64,000 nt of DNA from Centrapalus pauciflorus (lineage: Eukaryota; Streptophyta; Magnoliopsida; Asterales; Asteraceae): NCBI GenBank assembly GCA_020465985.1, contig JAANYP010004425.1, positions 62,865-126,864 on the forward strand, in the 5' to 3' direction. The notes below the pieces were generated by a model. That model was not told the DNA's origin. It ran no database searches and worked only from the letters and a program-made list of their open reading frames with translations. Below are positions 22,005 to 33,181 of this stretch, piece by piece (the first letter of the stretch is position 1; each line of letters begins with the position of its first letter). A program made the translations under genes and the position numbers.

Positions 22005-22960
22005 TGTCACACCCCGTTACCTCGGTTGGCAACGAAGCGCGACGTCGCGGAAGCATAACCATAATCATAACGAACGACCACTATATGGACGTTTTTAAAA
22101 TACATCGGTAAAACTTTAAAATATAGCAATGTTTTACATAGTCTGGTATGAAGAAAAAAAGTTCGCATAATACAGATATTTAATTACATAATTAAAATAT
22201 CCAAAATAATGCAGCTAAATCTCCGTTAATTTTGAATATGCATGCGACTCCATGGATGCGGAAGCTTGAAAGTAAATACGTCCGAAGTCATACTTGCCTT
22301 AATTTCCTGAAAATACACGCTATATGACGTCAACAAAAATTATTGGTGAGCTCATAGGTTTACACGTAAATCTGACTTGTATGGACAACAATAGTAGAGT
22401 TTGAATTTATAAAATCATAAATTCCATGTTATGTATTACATATAAACCATCATGCAACCGAAGCTTAATTAAAATGAGTTTGCCCTGTGCAGTATTCCCA
22501 TACGTAATACCGTGTGTTAAATATATATGCACTCGCTGTTAGCCGACCCGAACTAACCCGAATGGGGGACATGACTCCCAATAGATCTATCCACAATATA
22601 TTCGCGCTTACAAATAAATGCAATTAACGGTTCATGATATAAGGGCTGATGGAACCACATATGTAATACATAATAGAAATGAAGATGTTTTCGTGTCCAT
22701 ATGAAAACGAAGCACGTATTTCAACCCCAAAACATAACAGTATGAAAATAGGGGCTATGAGTACTCACCGAGCTTGTGATGGCAAAAATGAGCGAAAAAA
22801 ATGCTATTTAGCGAAAGTCTGCACCGAGTGAGTTTAATCGAGCCCTAAATGATAATAAGGACTTAATATCTCTAATATATGATAATATATATTTATAGAT
22901 TTTTATGTCTTAAATCACCCAACATTACAAGTTTATAAATAAAACCCGCTTAAAACGTCA

Positions 22961-22966
<6 letters not shown>

Positions 22967-23033
<67 letters not shown>
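22967..23033. repeat. (TA)n microsatellite in LTR L2
   Basis: About 67 bp of pure TA repeat. LTR L1 has only a short TA run at the same place (about 15,687-15,703), so the tract expanded after the LTRs diverged. Confidence 0.95.
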
Positions 23034-23040
<7 letters not shown>

Positions 23041-23748
23041 TAGCTTTTTCGGAGGTTTTTCGGCCTACTTTGAGGCTGTTTTTGACCAAGCTCCAAAACG
23101 TTTTAGGCTTTGGTTTTCTAGGACATTAAACTACTATATACAAAGGATTTTTAGAATCAAGAACGGCCATTTTTCGAGATGTTTAGGTTGGTGAAAAAGC
23201 TCGTTAAGAACCCTATGTTGGCCATTTTTGAGCTGTCAAACTTTCGGTTTCCCAAATAATTTCTGGAGGTCTTAAACTCCAAAATAAATTATGAAAACTT
23301 CCAGATCTATAGTTAAGACATAGATCTAACTTTTGAGACAAGAATCAACTCATTTCGTTAAGTTATGAATTAGTTATGATTTTTCAAAGTCGATATAAAT
23401 TTTCTGCCGAAAATCCGCAGTTTATAAACTTGAAATAACTTATGATTCTTGTTGTTCAAAGGCTACTTGTATACAAGTTATAAAACACATATATATTACT
23501 TGTTTTCATAATATTAACACTTTTATGATGTGTTTATATATTCATAAACACATTTAAAGAAACAACTTAAAAATAAAAACTAGAAACTTATAAACTTGAG
23601 TTTTTATGAAACTTATTGATGTTGGAGATTATATATATTGTGCAAGACTTATATAAACATAAATGTATGATGAAATAAGTTAGTATTTACTTACATTGAA
23701 GTATTTAGAGTATGATTTTGAGTAGAAGTTGAAATCTTTGCAAGATAT

Positions 23749-23806
23749 GCACCAAGAACACTTGAATTCCACCAAGAACACTTGAATTTCACCAAGAACA
23801 CTTGAA
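23749..23806 (-). repeat. Short tandem repeat in the leader region of LTR L2
   Basis: Three near-identical units of about 22 bp reading caccaagaacacttgaattc / caccaagaacacttgaattt / caccaagaacacttgaatga. It lies between the TATA box and the donor-like GTAAGTAA, i.e. in the expected 5' untranslated part. Confidence 0.8.
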
Positions 23807-24504
23807 TGAAAATGTTGGCAATATGTGTGTGTGTGATCCAGATTTGGAGAGAGAGAGATAAAAGGTTTTTGGTGTGATTCAAATGAATGAAATTCTTCTC
23901 TATTTATAGAAGAAATTTTGGTCTTTCAAATGATGAAAGGCATGGGATGAAAAGGAAGAGTGCACTTTTAAACAAAATGATGGTGTTTAAAGTGAGTATG
24001 ATTTTTGTAATAAAATATTAAAGTCAACCACTAAAAAGCCACCCTATAGGCCGGCCCTTACATGTATTTTACATGTATTTTCATTTTTTTTTTGTATAAA
24101 AGTATTTAGAAATGTATTCTTGTATTTCCCTTTTTATGTAATTTCATAAATACTTATGGATGCATTGTTTTAATGAATTGTTTTAGTCTTGCATAGTTAA
24201 TGTTAAGTAATTGTATTAGTGTTTGATTAGTGTCACTAATCATAATTTAATTATGTACTTAGTTGAATTAATCCCTCATAACGTAAATTGATCGGATTAA
24301 TTGATTTCTCGATTCATCGCATCGATGAATTTAATTCTAATCGAGTTGAATTATCTAATAACCATTGTTAATCACTTGATTAATTTCTAATGACCACTGA
24401 TTAGATTATAATTGGCTATTAAATACAGATTAGGTCATTGTTGCTAACCTGGTTTAATGCCGGATGTTACAGTCTCCCCCTGTCAAGGGAATTTCGTCCC
24501 GAAA

Positions 24505-25934
24505 TTAGCTCGTGTTCTCCACTGCTTGAGTATTTGAGAACAGATGAGGGTATTTTTTCCGGAACTGATCTTCGCGTTCCCACATAAACTCAGGTCCTCG
24601 CTTAGAGTTCCATCTGACTTTTATTATCGGGATCCGGCTGTGTTTGAGTTTCTTGACTTCTCAGTCCATTATTTCTACAGGTTGCTCAATGAAGTTCAAC
24701 TTATCATCTAATTCTAGCTCGTCCATGGGTATAACGAGTGTTTCATCAGCCAGACACTTCTTAAGATTGGATACGTGGAAGGTATTATGAACGTTACTAA
24801 GCTCTGAGGGCAGATCGAGTCGGTAGGCTACCGGGCCAATTCTTTTGGTGATCTTGAATGGTCCGATAAAACGAGGATTGAGTTTTCCTCGTTTCCCAAA
24901 ACGGATTACGCTCTTCCAAGGCGAGACTTTCAACATTACTTGATCTCCCTCTTGGAATTCCAAATCCTTCCGTCGAACATCGGCATAGCTTTTCTGTCGA
25001 TCTCGCGCGATCTTTAGTCGGTTTCGAATCTGGGCTATCTTTTCTGTAGTCTCTTGGATGATCTCAGATCCAGTAATCTAACTATCTCCTACTTCAGCCC
25101 AATAAAGTGGTGATCGACACTTTCGCCCATAGAGTGCCTCGAATGGAGCGGTCTTAATTCTTGAGTGATAGCTGTTGTTATAGGAAAACTCAACTAATGG
25201 CAGGTGCCTGTCCCAACTTTTGCCAAAGTCGATAACACATGCCCTTAGCATGTCTTCCAGAGTCTGAATCGTCCTTTCACTCTGACCATCCATTTGCGGG
25301 TGATAGGCTGTGCTCATTTCTAGACGTGTACCCAGTGCGTCTTGCAACGATTGCTAAAATCTTGATATGAACCGGCTATCCCTGTCTGATATAATTAATA
25401 CTGGCACTCCATGCCTTGAGACGACTTCTTTAAGATAGATTCGTGTTAACTTATCCATCTTGCGGTCTTGGTAAGTCGATCCACGATCACCCAAATGGTG
25501 TCATAACCTCCAGAAGTCTTTGGCAACTTGGTGATGAAGTCCATGGTGATGTTCTCCCACTTCCACTGGGGTATTTCTGGTTGAACTAACAATCCGGATG
25601 GTTTCTGGTGCTCAGCCTTAACTTTCAAACACGTTAGGCACTTGCTGACATATGTAGCAATGTCAGCTTTCATGTTTGGCCACCAGTACATTTCCTTCTC
25701 GTGGTACATCTTATCTGACCCTGGATGAATAGCATATCTTGTTTTTTTGCCCTTCATCCATGACCAGCTTTCTTACTCCTCTGAATTTTGGTAGCCAAAT
25801 CTGCCCATGAAGTACCGACATCCATCCGGCTTGATTTCAAACTGCTTATCCATTCCTCTCAAGGCTTCATCCAGTAGGTTACCCTCCTTGACTGCTTCTT
25901 CTTGTGCCTCGCTGACTTGAGAGTTTAGGTTTGA
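24505..25934 (-). pseudogene. Integrase with chromodomain-like C-terminus (element E)
   Basis: Zinc module KTRYAIHPGSDKMYH...YVSKCLTCLKVK with both Cys. Core MDFITKLPKTSGGYD, ISDRDSRF and GQSERTIQTLED. C-terminal segments KLNPRFIGPFKITKRIG and KLKHSRIPIIKVRW, then KYPHLF at the end. It is broken by a frameshift near 25,790 (after YFMGR), a deletion of about 35 bp plus loss of frame near 25,450 (after RLTKTA), TAG at about 25,350 (Trp of WQSL), TAG at about 25,078 (after EVGDS) and TGA at 24,661 (Arg after EIMD). It is homologous to C and more damaged. Confidence 0.87.
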
Positions 25935-26435
25935 CTGTATAGTCATGACCAAAGCTTGGACTCTCAATGGTTTAACCTGTACCTTTCGGCTCAGGGCGTC
26001 AACTACAACATTCGCATTCCCCAGATGATAACGAATCTCACAGTCGTAATCACTAAGCAGCTCAACCCAATGACGCTGCCTCATATTTAACTCTTTCTGA
26101 TTCAGAATGTGCTGGAAGCTTTTATGGTCTGTGAACACCGTGCACTTAGTTCCGTACAGGTAGTGCCTCCATATTTTGAGAGCAAACACCACTGCTCCAA
26201 GCTCCAAGTCATGAGTCGTATAGTTTACCTCGTGGATTTTGAGTTGCCGTGATGCGTAAGCAATGACTTTATCCCTTTGCATGAGCACACAACCTAATCC
26301 ATTGTGTGAGACATCACAGTAGACCACAAAATTTTCTGTCCCTTCAGGTAAGGACAGAATTGGTGCACTACACAATCTTTGCTTTAACTGTTGAAACACC
26401 TTTTCCTGCTCTTCACCCCAGATATATTTTACATC
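25935..26435 (-). pseudogene. RNase H domain of element E
   Basis: Open stretch with FVVYCDVSHNGLGCVLMQ, NYTTHDLELGAVVFALK, TVFTDHKSFQHIL and NANVVVDALSRKV. The acidic residues expected for RNase H are retained, including the final Asp that element C has lost. It is continuous with the RT thumb (ELTRKDVKYIWGEEQEK). Confidence 0.83.
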
Positions 26436-27416
26436 CTTTCGAGTCAACTCTGTTAGGGAACCTGCTATCTTCAAGAAGTTTTCAATAAATCGCCTATAAT
26501 AACCGGCAAGTCCTAGAAATTGGCAGATTTCCGTGGGAGTTCTAGGAGTTGCCCAGTTCTTTATGGCCTCGATTTTTGATGGATCAACTTGGATTCCCTG
26601 GCTGTTGATCACATGTCCAAGGAATTTAACTTCTCGCAACCAAAATTCACATTTTGAAAATTTGGCGTATAACTCTTCCTTCTCTAACAACTCCAAGATC
26701 AGCTTGAGATGTTGTTCGTGCTCCTCCTTATTTCTAGAATAGATGAGGATATCGTCTATAAACACTATTACAAATTTATCCAGATACGGTTTACACACTC
26801 GATTCATGAGGTCCATGAATAAGGCTGGTGCGTTGGTCAAACCGAATGGCATCACCTGGAATTCGTAATGTCCATAACGAGTTCTGAATGCTGTCTTGGA
26901 AATGTCTTCTTCTCGAACCTTTACTTGATGATAACCGGATCACAGATCAATCTTAGAGTAGAAGCTAGATCCCTGTAGTTGGTCAAATAGGTCGTCAATT
27001 CTGGGAAGGGGGTAGCGGTTCTTTACCGTTAACTTATTTAGCTCTCGGTAGTCTATGCACATTCTGAAGGATCCGTCTTTCTTTTTCACAAATAAGACCG
27101 GAGCTCCCCAAGGTGAGGAACTTGGAAGGAATCCTTTATCCATCAACTCTTGTAATTGATTGGATAGCTCTTGCATTTCAGAAGGAGCGAGTCTCTATGG
27201 GGCTCTTGCGACCGGTGCAGCTCCCGGCACCAAATCGATTTGGAACTCCACTTGCCTAGCTGGCAGAAGCCCTGGCAAATCTTCCGGGAAGACCTTCGGA
27301 TAGTCACAAACCACTAGAATATCCTCGAGTCGTTTTCCCTCCGACTCTTTTTCTGCAATCTGTACTAGTACCGCATGGCAATCTTTCCTAAGGCACTTTA
27401 ATGTTCTTAGGCCGGA
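26436..27416 (-). pseudogene. Reverse transcriptase of element E
   Basis: Motifs: RMCIDYRELNKLTVKNRYPL, VMPFGLTNAPALFMDLMNRV and VFIDDILIYSRNKEEH. Breaks: TAG near 27,195 (Tyr of APYRLAP) and TGA near 26,940 (Arg of DLRSGYH, the same codon lost in element C). A 3-bp deletion removes one residue in GFIRPSSSP. The same-codon loss in C and E may be shared ancestry or a recurrent CpG transition (CGA to TGA). Confidence 0.87.
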
Positions 27417-27866
27417 TATGACATTCAGCTGACGGTTCTTTCTTTCCCCTTGGACTGTTAGGACCTTCTTCTTGTGGAGTGGTATCCGTACCACTTTCTT
27501 ACCGCACAAAATATCGGCATGATTATGTGACAACCAATCCATACCAATTACTACATCAAAACTTCCGAGTTCTATAGGCATCAAGTCTATCTTAAAGGTA
27601 TGATCTGCCAGCTTCAGTGTGCATTCCTTAATAATACTACTAGCCTCTATTATTTTGCCGTCAGCCAGTTCTATAGTATAAGAGTTGTCTAAGGGAAAAG
27701 GAGTGGCATTCAATTGCTTACTAAACTTATCAGATATAAAGCTCCTATCAGCCCCAGTATCAAAGAGTACGTAAGCATAAATGTCGTTTAAAAGAAACGT
27801 ACCTGATACTACGTGGGGATCTTGACGAGCGTCACTTGCTCCTAACACAAAAGCTCTCCCCTGAGC
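27417..27866 (-). pseudogene. Aspartic protease of element E
   Basis: AYVLFDTGADRSFISDKF and FDVVIGMDWLSHNHADILCG are present in an open frame. It continues into RT until the TAG near 27,195. Same layout as elements B and C. Confidence 0.85.
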
Positions 27867-28895
27867 TCCACCATTCCTCAACTTCGGGCATTCACTCTTG
27901 AAGTGCCCAGTAACTCCACATTCAAAGCAGTCTCTTTGATTGCCCGCCATTGACGCTCGAGGTTCCAAACTTACAGTCTTTGGTCATATGGCCAATACGC
28001 TTGCATTTTCCACAAGTTGGGTAGGGACCCTTGTTGTGATGAAAGGTGCATTGGGTGCAGTAAGGCTTGGTACCCGTGTAGCTTTTTCTTGACTCAGTTC
28101 CTGCTACATAAGCCCTGATGGTTTCGGGCTTCTTGGATTGTGAACCTGTGTTCTTTCCAGACTTGTCTTCCCACTTTCTCTTGTTTTCCCCGGCTTTGGC
28201 TTCATTCCTCCGGGACACTTGATCTATCAGATTGTTGGCCATCCTGATGGCATCTTGTATGGTGGATGGGTTGGAGGCAGTGACATTACATTGAATTTGA
28301 GGAGCGAGTCCCCAAATGTAACGTTCGATTTTCTTGTATTCCGGGGTCACCATCTGAGGGCATAGAGTACTCAGTTCATGAAATCGATTGGTGTACCCCG
28401 CTACATCCGTTCCCTTCATTGACAGGTTCCAGAACTCCGATTCCATCTTCTGGAGTTCGTTTCTCGGACAGTACTCGTCTGTCATCATTTGCTTCAACGC
28501 GGACCATGTGAGCTGGTAGGCTTCACCAATACTTACAGACTGGACATAGGAATTCCACCATGTGAGGGCGCTATCTTGTAGAGTGTGAGTAGCGAACTTC
28601 ACCTTATCTCCTTCAGTACATCCGCTGACACGAAAAACAGATTCTAACTTCTCAAACCACCGTATCAAGCCAACGGCTCCTTCGGTTCCGTTGAAGTACC
28701 GGGGTTTGCAACTTAAAAATCCTTTAATCCACAACCTTTTGCGTGGATTTCAGTTCCTCCCGTGGTGCGGCTAGCACCACCATCTCCATTAGCTGAGCTA
28801 TTCCTATTTGCCTCATACGTGACTATAGCGGCAGCCACTCTTTGTGCGACTAGCTCTTCAATGTCAGCAGCGTTCATTGCTCGTTTCGGCGGCAT
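27867..28895 (-). pseudogene. gag of element E
   Basis: The ATG at 28,895 starts MPPKRAMNAADIEELVAQRV. A one-base deletion near 28,727 (GCG, then I/LKGF) breaks it after 60 codons. The capsid part continues in the other frame (GFLSCKPRYFNGTEGAVGLI, TWWNSYVQS, MKGTDVAGYTNRFHEL), followed by a basic Lys/Arg stretch and two zinc knuckles (CGKCKRIGHMTKDC, CFECGVTGHFKSEC). A further frame change lies near 27,940 between the knuckles and the protease entry. Nucleocapsid function is inferred from the knuckles. Confidence 0.85.
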
Positions 28896-29127
28896 TATCT
28901 TAAAATTTTAAAGAAAAAGCATAGTGTAAGAAGTTGAATCTTAAAGAGGTAAATTTTCCTTAAAGCACAACACTATAATCATAAAACACAATTTCATAAA
29001 TAACTTGCAACTTTTCATTAATCATTCGAAATTTTCTTACATTAGGGGCGGGTTATTACCCGAAAATTTTTGTCTTATACTATTACATGATATTTTTCCT
29101 ACTATTACAAAGATAGATAGAAGTGCA

Positions 29128-29889
29128 CTAAGTGTGGGAGTGATTAGGGGTCTCTCCCTTTTCCATCGCGTTGAGGCGCTGAGTCAGCTTCTCGATCCGA
29201 GCTTGGCTTTCGGCTAGTTGCTGCCGAAGCTCATTCAGGTCATCCTGTTGGATGGTGAGAGCATGCTGGTTAGCCCAGTAGATATTGGAGTTTTGTAACT
29301 CCTCCCGCTCTAAACGAGCGATCATCTCCTCGATATCTAGGTTAAGGGACCGAATCTGGTGATCATGCCTGGTAGACCGTGCTACCAAGAGTGGTATGGT
29401 TTGTTCGGTAGGCTCTTGGGTGAGTGACGGGACAGGTGCGGAGGATGGTCCTCCTATCTCGAAGTTGGGAGGAATTCCCTCCATCTGCCTCCATTCGCGG
29501 AGGGTCTCCGGTATCCAGCCCCATCGTCGGGCGTCTACCCGTCGGTGTGGTGGTGGGGGATTGGGCTGGGGAGTCGGGACAGGAATAGACTCCCTTCTTG
29601 GTGGGTTCACCCGCTTTCGGGGTGTGTACAACATTTTGGGGCCGTTAGGGTAAGGCCTATACGGCTTATATGACGGCTCGGCTGGGTGGTATGGAACGCG
29701 AGCAGGGACCGTTGGGGGCAATGGATCTTCTTCCTCTATCGGCTCCTCTTCCGTCTCCTCCATTGGATCTTCCGAGGGGTCCTCTTCTTCCGATGTTTCT
29801 TCCTCGGGGAAAATCTCAGTGGCCGTGGGGCTCGCAGGAGTGTACTCCTCCTCTGAATCCTATAAGATGATGGTTTCCGGATGGGACAT
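29128..29889 (-). pseudogene. ORF0: extra ORF between PBS and gag in element E (one nonsense codon)
   Basis: The ATG at 29,889 starts MSHPETIIL, then one TAG codon (residue 10), then an open frame to 29,128, about 253 residues. Order: acidic Glu/Asp-rich N-terminus (about 11-55), Pro/Arg-rich part (about 55-120), a Trp-rich patch RRWGWIPETLREWRQMEG (about 121-138), then a heptad-like region (LDIEEMIARLEREEL and DLNELRQQLAESQARIEKL, about 172-245) likely to form a coiled coil. If translation starts at Met43, the stop is avoided. It ends 232 bp before the gag ATG. Remnants of its tail survive in the leaders of B and C. I do not recognise a family; an extra ORF ahead of gag is known in Ogre elements, but it is not expected in chromoviruses. 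Confidence 0.6.
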
Positions 29890-30011
29890 GATTTCTGCTA
29901 TCAAGATCCATTCATAGTCTTTTAGTTAGTTACAAGATATTTTCAAAATCAGTAAAACTTAAGTGCAGTTATAGTCTAGGGTACTAATGCAACCTAGTTC
30001 ACTATAACTAT

Positions 30012-30025
30012 GGCTCTGATACAAA
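30012..30025 (-). promoter_or_regulatory. Primer-binding site of element E (initiator tRNA-Met type)
   Basis: On the minus strand TTTGTATCAGAGCC, two bases inside the LTR end. The consensus is TGGTATCAGAGCC, so one position differs. It is the only PBS among the three array members. Confidence 0.75.
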
Positions 30026-30027
30026 TC

Positions 30028-30427
30028 TGTCACACCCTGCTACCCCGGTTGGCAGCGAGGCGTGACGAGTGCGGAAGCGTAACCATAATCATAATGAACG
30101 ACCACTATATGGACGTTTTTAAAATGCATCGTTAAAGTTTTAAAGCATAGTAATGTTTACATGAGAAATGAAGTTCGCACAAATACAGAGATTTAATTAC
30201 ATAATTAAAATATCCAAAATAATGCAGCTAAATCTTCGTTAAATTGAATATGCATGCGACTCCATGGATGCGGAAGCTTGAAAGTAAAATACGTCCGAGG
30301 CGTACTTGCCTTAATTTCCTGAAAATACACGCTAAAATACGTCAACAAAAATTGTTGGTGAGCTTATAGGTTTACACGTAAATCTGACTTGTATAGACAA
30401 CAATAATAGAGATTGAATTTATAAAAA
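30028..30427 (-). mobile_element. LTR L3, truncated 5' LTR of element E
   Basis: Starts TGTCACACCCTGCTACCCC and aligns with L1 and L2 to about 30,427 (gaatttataaaa). After that the sequence is unrelated. Only the 3' 400 bp of the LTR (minus-strand sense) remain, so the promoter part is missing and the end of the array is lost. Confidence 0.85.
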
Positions 30428-31289
30428 GATAAAAATAATCAGATATAATATGGTCCAACAGTAACATTTTTTTATTAAAAAACATTTAAATACAAATTAA
30501 AATTTAATAATTAAATAATTTATATAAAGAAAAAACAATTTTGAAGGTATAAAAAGAAAAAAGTCAAAATACAAATTAAATTTTATATTTATATTTAGGC
30601 AAAAGGAAGAAACCAAAAAACAAAACAAAATATTACAAAAGGTGAAAATAATTTTCAAAAAAAATATCTTACTTTTTTTTATTGAATACAACAGGTTATT
30701 CATTAAAATTGTCTGAGTTATTTTTTCTTGTTTTATATGTATATTTATAATTTCAAAGTGGCTCAATCTTTATTGGCACAATATGACAGTGCAATTAATG
30801 CAAAAAACTTGTCATGAATTTCTTTCATTGCTTTTTCATTTATTTATTTTATTCAAAACAATCTCTATACTCTTTCTAAAACTCATCATTCCACAATCAC
30901 AACCTCCTCCACCAATGTGTGTGTGTATATTTAATTTTTATTGTTATATATATTTATTAATCAGTTTGCATCAGTTTGTTTATGTTACATTTAGTTTTAA
31001 TAAGTTTTCAAATTTTAGTTAGTTATATATTTTTTAATAAGCTTGTGAAATTTTATATTTGTTCTTACTTAGTTAGAAAAAATAATTTTTATTCGGTTTA
31101 CGTGTGTGTGTTACTTTTTTAGATAAAATAAGTTTTTATTCGGTTTACGTACATGTGTTTGTGTGTGTGTATTGTTCCGTTAAATTGAAAATCTAATGTT
31201 TCTTTGTTTCGTGAATTTCATATATTCAACAAAAATAAAAAAGTGAAATAATTCATCCTTATTTATATATTGATTAATTGTTATTACGT
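30428..31289. other. AT-rich stretch without recognised gene
   Basis: Poly-A/T runs, scattered GTGTGTG repeats near 30,918, 31,101 and 31,158, and a duplicated phrase attcggtttacgt at about 31,092 and 31,139. No coding or element signature was recognised. Confidence 0.5.
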
Positions 31290-31900
31290 TTGGTTAAATT
31301 AAAAATCCAAGTTTCTCGTTTTTTTCCGAACGAAAACATTTGAAATTAAATCAGTTGACGTTATTTCCAATCTTTTAAATTTAATATGGTTCATCGTTTA
31401 TTCTGAGTAAAAATATATAAAACTAATATGGTTAATCATTTTTACGTTTGGTTAAATCAAAAATCGATGTTGTTAAATGTTTTTTCCGATCAAAAACATT
31501 ACAAATTAGATTAAGCGGTTGTTTCTGTCGTTTGATTATATTGAAGACCGAAATGGTTCGCTGTTATTTCGAGCGAAAACATTTAAAATTGAAACGACGA
31601 ATCATTTTAATTTTTCCAACGACGACTCAAATCTAATTTTAAGTATTATCAACGAAAAAAATGAATAATCATTCCGATTTTCAATTTAACCAAAAGTAAA
31701 AAACAACCAAATAATCTAATTTCTAATGTTTTATAAGAAAAAATGATGAACCATTTCGATTTCCAATTAAAAGAAACGGAAAAACGAAAAACCAATTTAA
31801 TTCTAATTTTTTTCTTTGAAAAAATGGTATATACATGCGTGTGTAGGAAAGCCGTATTAGAAAACCATATGAACATTTTTGTATAAATATAGGATACATA
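31290..31900. repeat. Degenerate hairpin-type repeat block (left outlier)
   Basis: Phrases of the kind ttttccgaacgaaaacatt, ttatttcgagcgaaaacatt, tttttccgatcaaaaacatt and aatggttcgctg recur at irregular spacing. They resemble the units of 33,590-36,600, and each contains a small inverted repeat around TTCG or CCGA. No ORF here is credible. Confidence 0.5.
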
Positions 31901-32063
31901 GGACCTTAAATGTAGAAAACCAAAAAGATCTTTCTATAATTATTTCTTAAACTACAAGTACCATTTTACAATTAATAAAAAACACATTTATATAATTATT
32001 TCTTAACCTGCAAGGGCTACTCTGCAATTACTTAAACTCCAAGGGGCTATTTGTAATTAAAAC

Positions 32064-32087
32064 GCACCCAAAACGGTGCGTTTCATT
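32064..32087. repeat. Short perfect-type palindrome
   Basis: aaaacgcacc caaaacggtgcgttt forms a hairpin with AAACGCACC and GGTGCGTTT arms. It lies alone in AT-rich sequence. Confidence 0.6.
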
Positions 32088-32227
32088 ATCGTAAATGTTA
32101 GTTAAAGAAATATGTTATAAATAGTTGTTTTAGTAGCAAAAACTTTTCTAACAAAATAAAATTTTTAAAAAAAACAAAATAGTAATACAAACCTTAGCAT
32201 GAAATACATTTTAAAAGAAATATAAAA

Positions 32228-32500
32228 TTAATTAATATTTACCTTAATTCCGAGACCACCGATTCCAACAAGCATGGCAACATGATCACCATTGCATCTT
32301 ATCTTTTCTAACCTTCTGAAAATAAAACAAATCTGAAGAAATACAAGGATCTCACACACGCCTACCATGGCAAAACTTCGTATGTTGGTAGGCAGTGAGG
32401 CGGCAGGGAGAAATGGTAGGAGGACGGCAGACGGTGGTGGCAGGCGGGCTGCCGGAGGTGGCAGCAGGAGGGTTGCGGGAGGTGGGTCAAAACTCAAAAA
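32228..32500 (-). pseudogene. Possible gene fragment, unrecognised
   Basis: This 89-codon minus-strand frame starts Pro-rich (MSFDPPPATLLLPPPAARLP) and continues with SFAMVGVCEILVFLQICFIF and GDHVAMLVGIGGLGIK. A GGTAAATATT that could be a splice donor follows. Base composition is much more balanced than its surroundings. The opposite strand is also open (MAKLRMLVGSEAAGRNG), so coding direction is uncertain. I do not recognise the product. It could be a captured host-gene piece near the foldback complex. Confidence 0.3.
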
Positions 32501-32533
32501 GAGGGTAGAAACCCTAATGGATGCCTTTGCAAG

Positions 32534-32745
32534 TGAAAGCAGGAATCTCTGCTCCTTTATAAAGAAATATAATTTGAGTACAGCTCATGAATCAAAATAT
32601 ACAGCTCATTTATGCAAAGTCTTGATATTTATTACAAGAGGTATAAGCTTTTAAGCATAATGTACAATTTAGTTATGCATATTGTTAATATATTCAACTT
32701 TTTCAACCCTTTTTCAGCATGTGCAGGTTAGCTGTTTTTCATAAT
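32534..32745 (+). repeat. Direct repeat, left copy (pairs with 36,632-36,821)
   Basis: Shared phrases include ggaatctctgctcctttata, gtacagctcatttatgcaa, ggtataagcttttaagcat, ttagttatgcatattgttaa and gtgcaggttagct. The two copies lie 4.1 kb apart in the same orientation and flank the foldback region. Confidence 0.85.
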
Positions 32746-33118
32746 TTATAAAGTAATTAAAGTTATGGTCTATGTGGTTTGTATAAAACTTTGGATACAG
32801 TTTTTGTGGTTTCAATTTTCATAATTTACTTTAGTCAAATTGTAATAATAACAAAAGAAAATACATATTAATAAATAATAATAGAATAAAAATAATTAGA
32901 AACAATATAAAAAAGAAAATAAATTGTTAGGGACTAAAATTGAAATAAAAATAAAAGCGCAAAACGGTCTTATTTTAAATAATGACATATCAAATGACCA
33001 AAAGCATAACAAAATGACAACCGTAGATATTAAAATTGTAATTTTGATGCAAAAAAAGAGCATAACCATAATTTGTATACATCCACAGGGACGAAAATTG
33101 TAATTTGCCCTATTATTA
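32746..33118. mobile_element. Decayed foldback element
   Basis: The left end reads ttatggtctatgtggtttgt ataaaactttggatac. The right end near 33,080-33,107 reads ccacagggacgaaaattgta atttgccct. These are weak versions of the terminal repeats of the foldback elements at 33,182 and 56,143. Boundaries are uncertain. Confidence 0.45.
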
Positions 33119-33181
33119 ATTTAACTTTTACATATTAATTTATTTGTTTATTAAGTTTTCTATATAATAATATTTATTTTA

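Larger units (their letters stand above)
22005..24471 (-). mobile_element. LTR L2, shared by elements C (5') and E (3')
   Basis: 2,467 bp. Plus-strand ends TGTCACACCCCGTTACCTC and GGATGTTACA. It aligns with LTR L1 along its whole length, with many substitutions and small indels. It has a longer (TA)n tract at 22,967-23,033, the TATA box at 23,898-23,911, and a threefold ~22-bp repeat (caccaagaacacttgaattt) at about 23,749-23,806 that L1 lacks in this form. On the right it is bordered by the PPT of element E. Confidence 0.9.
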
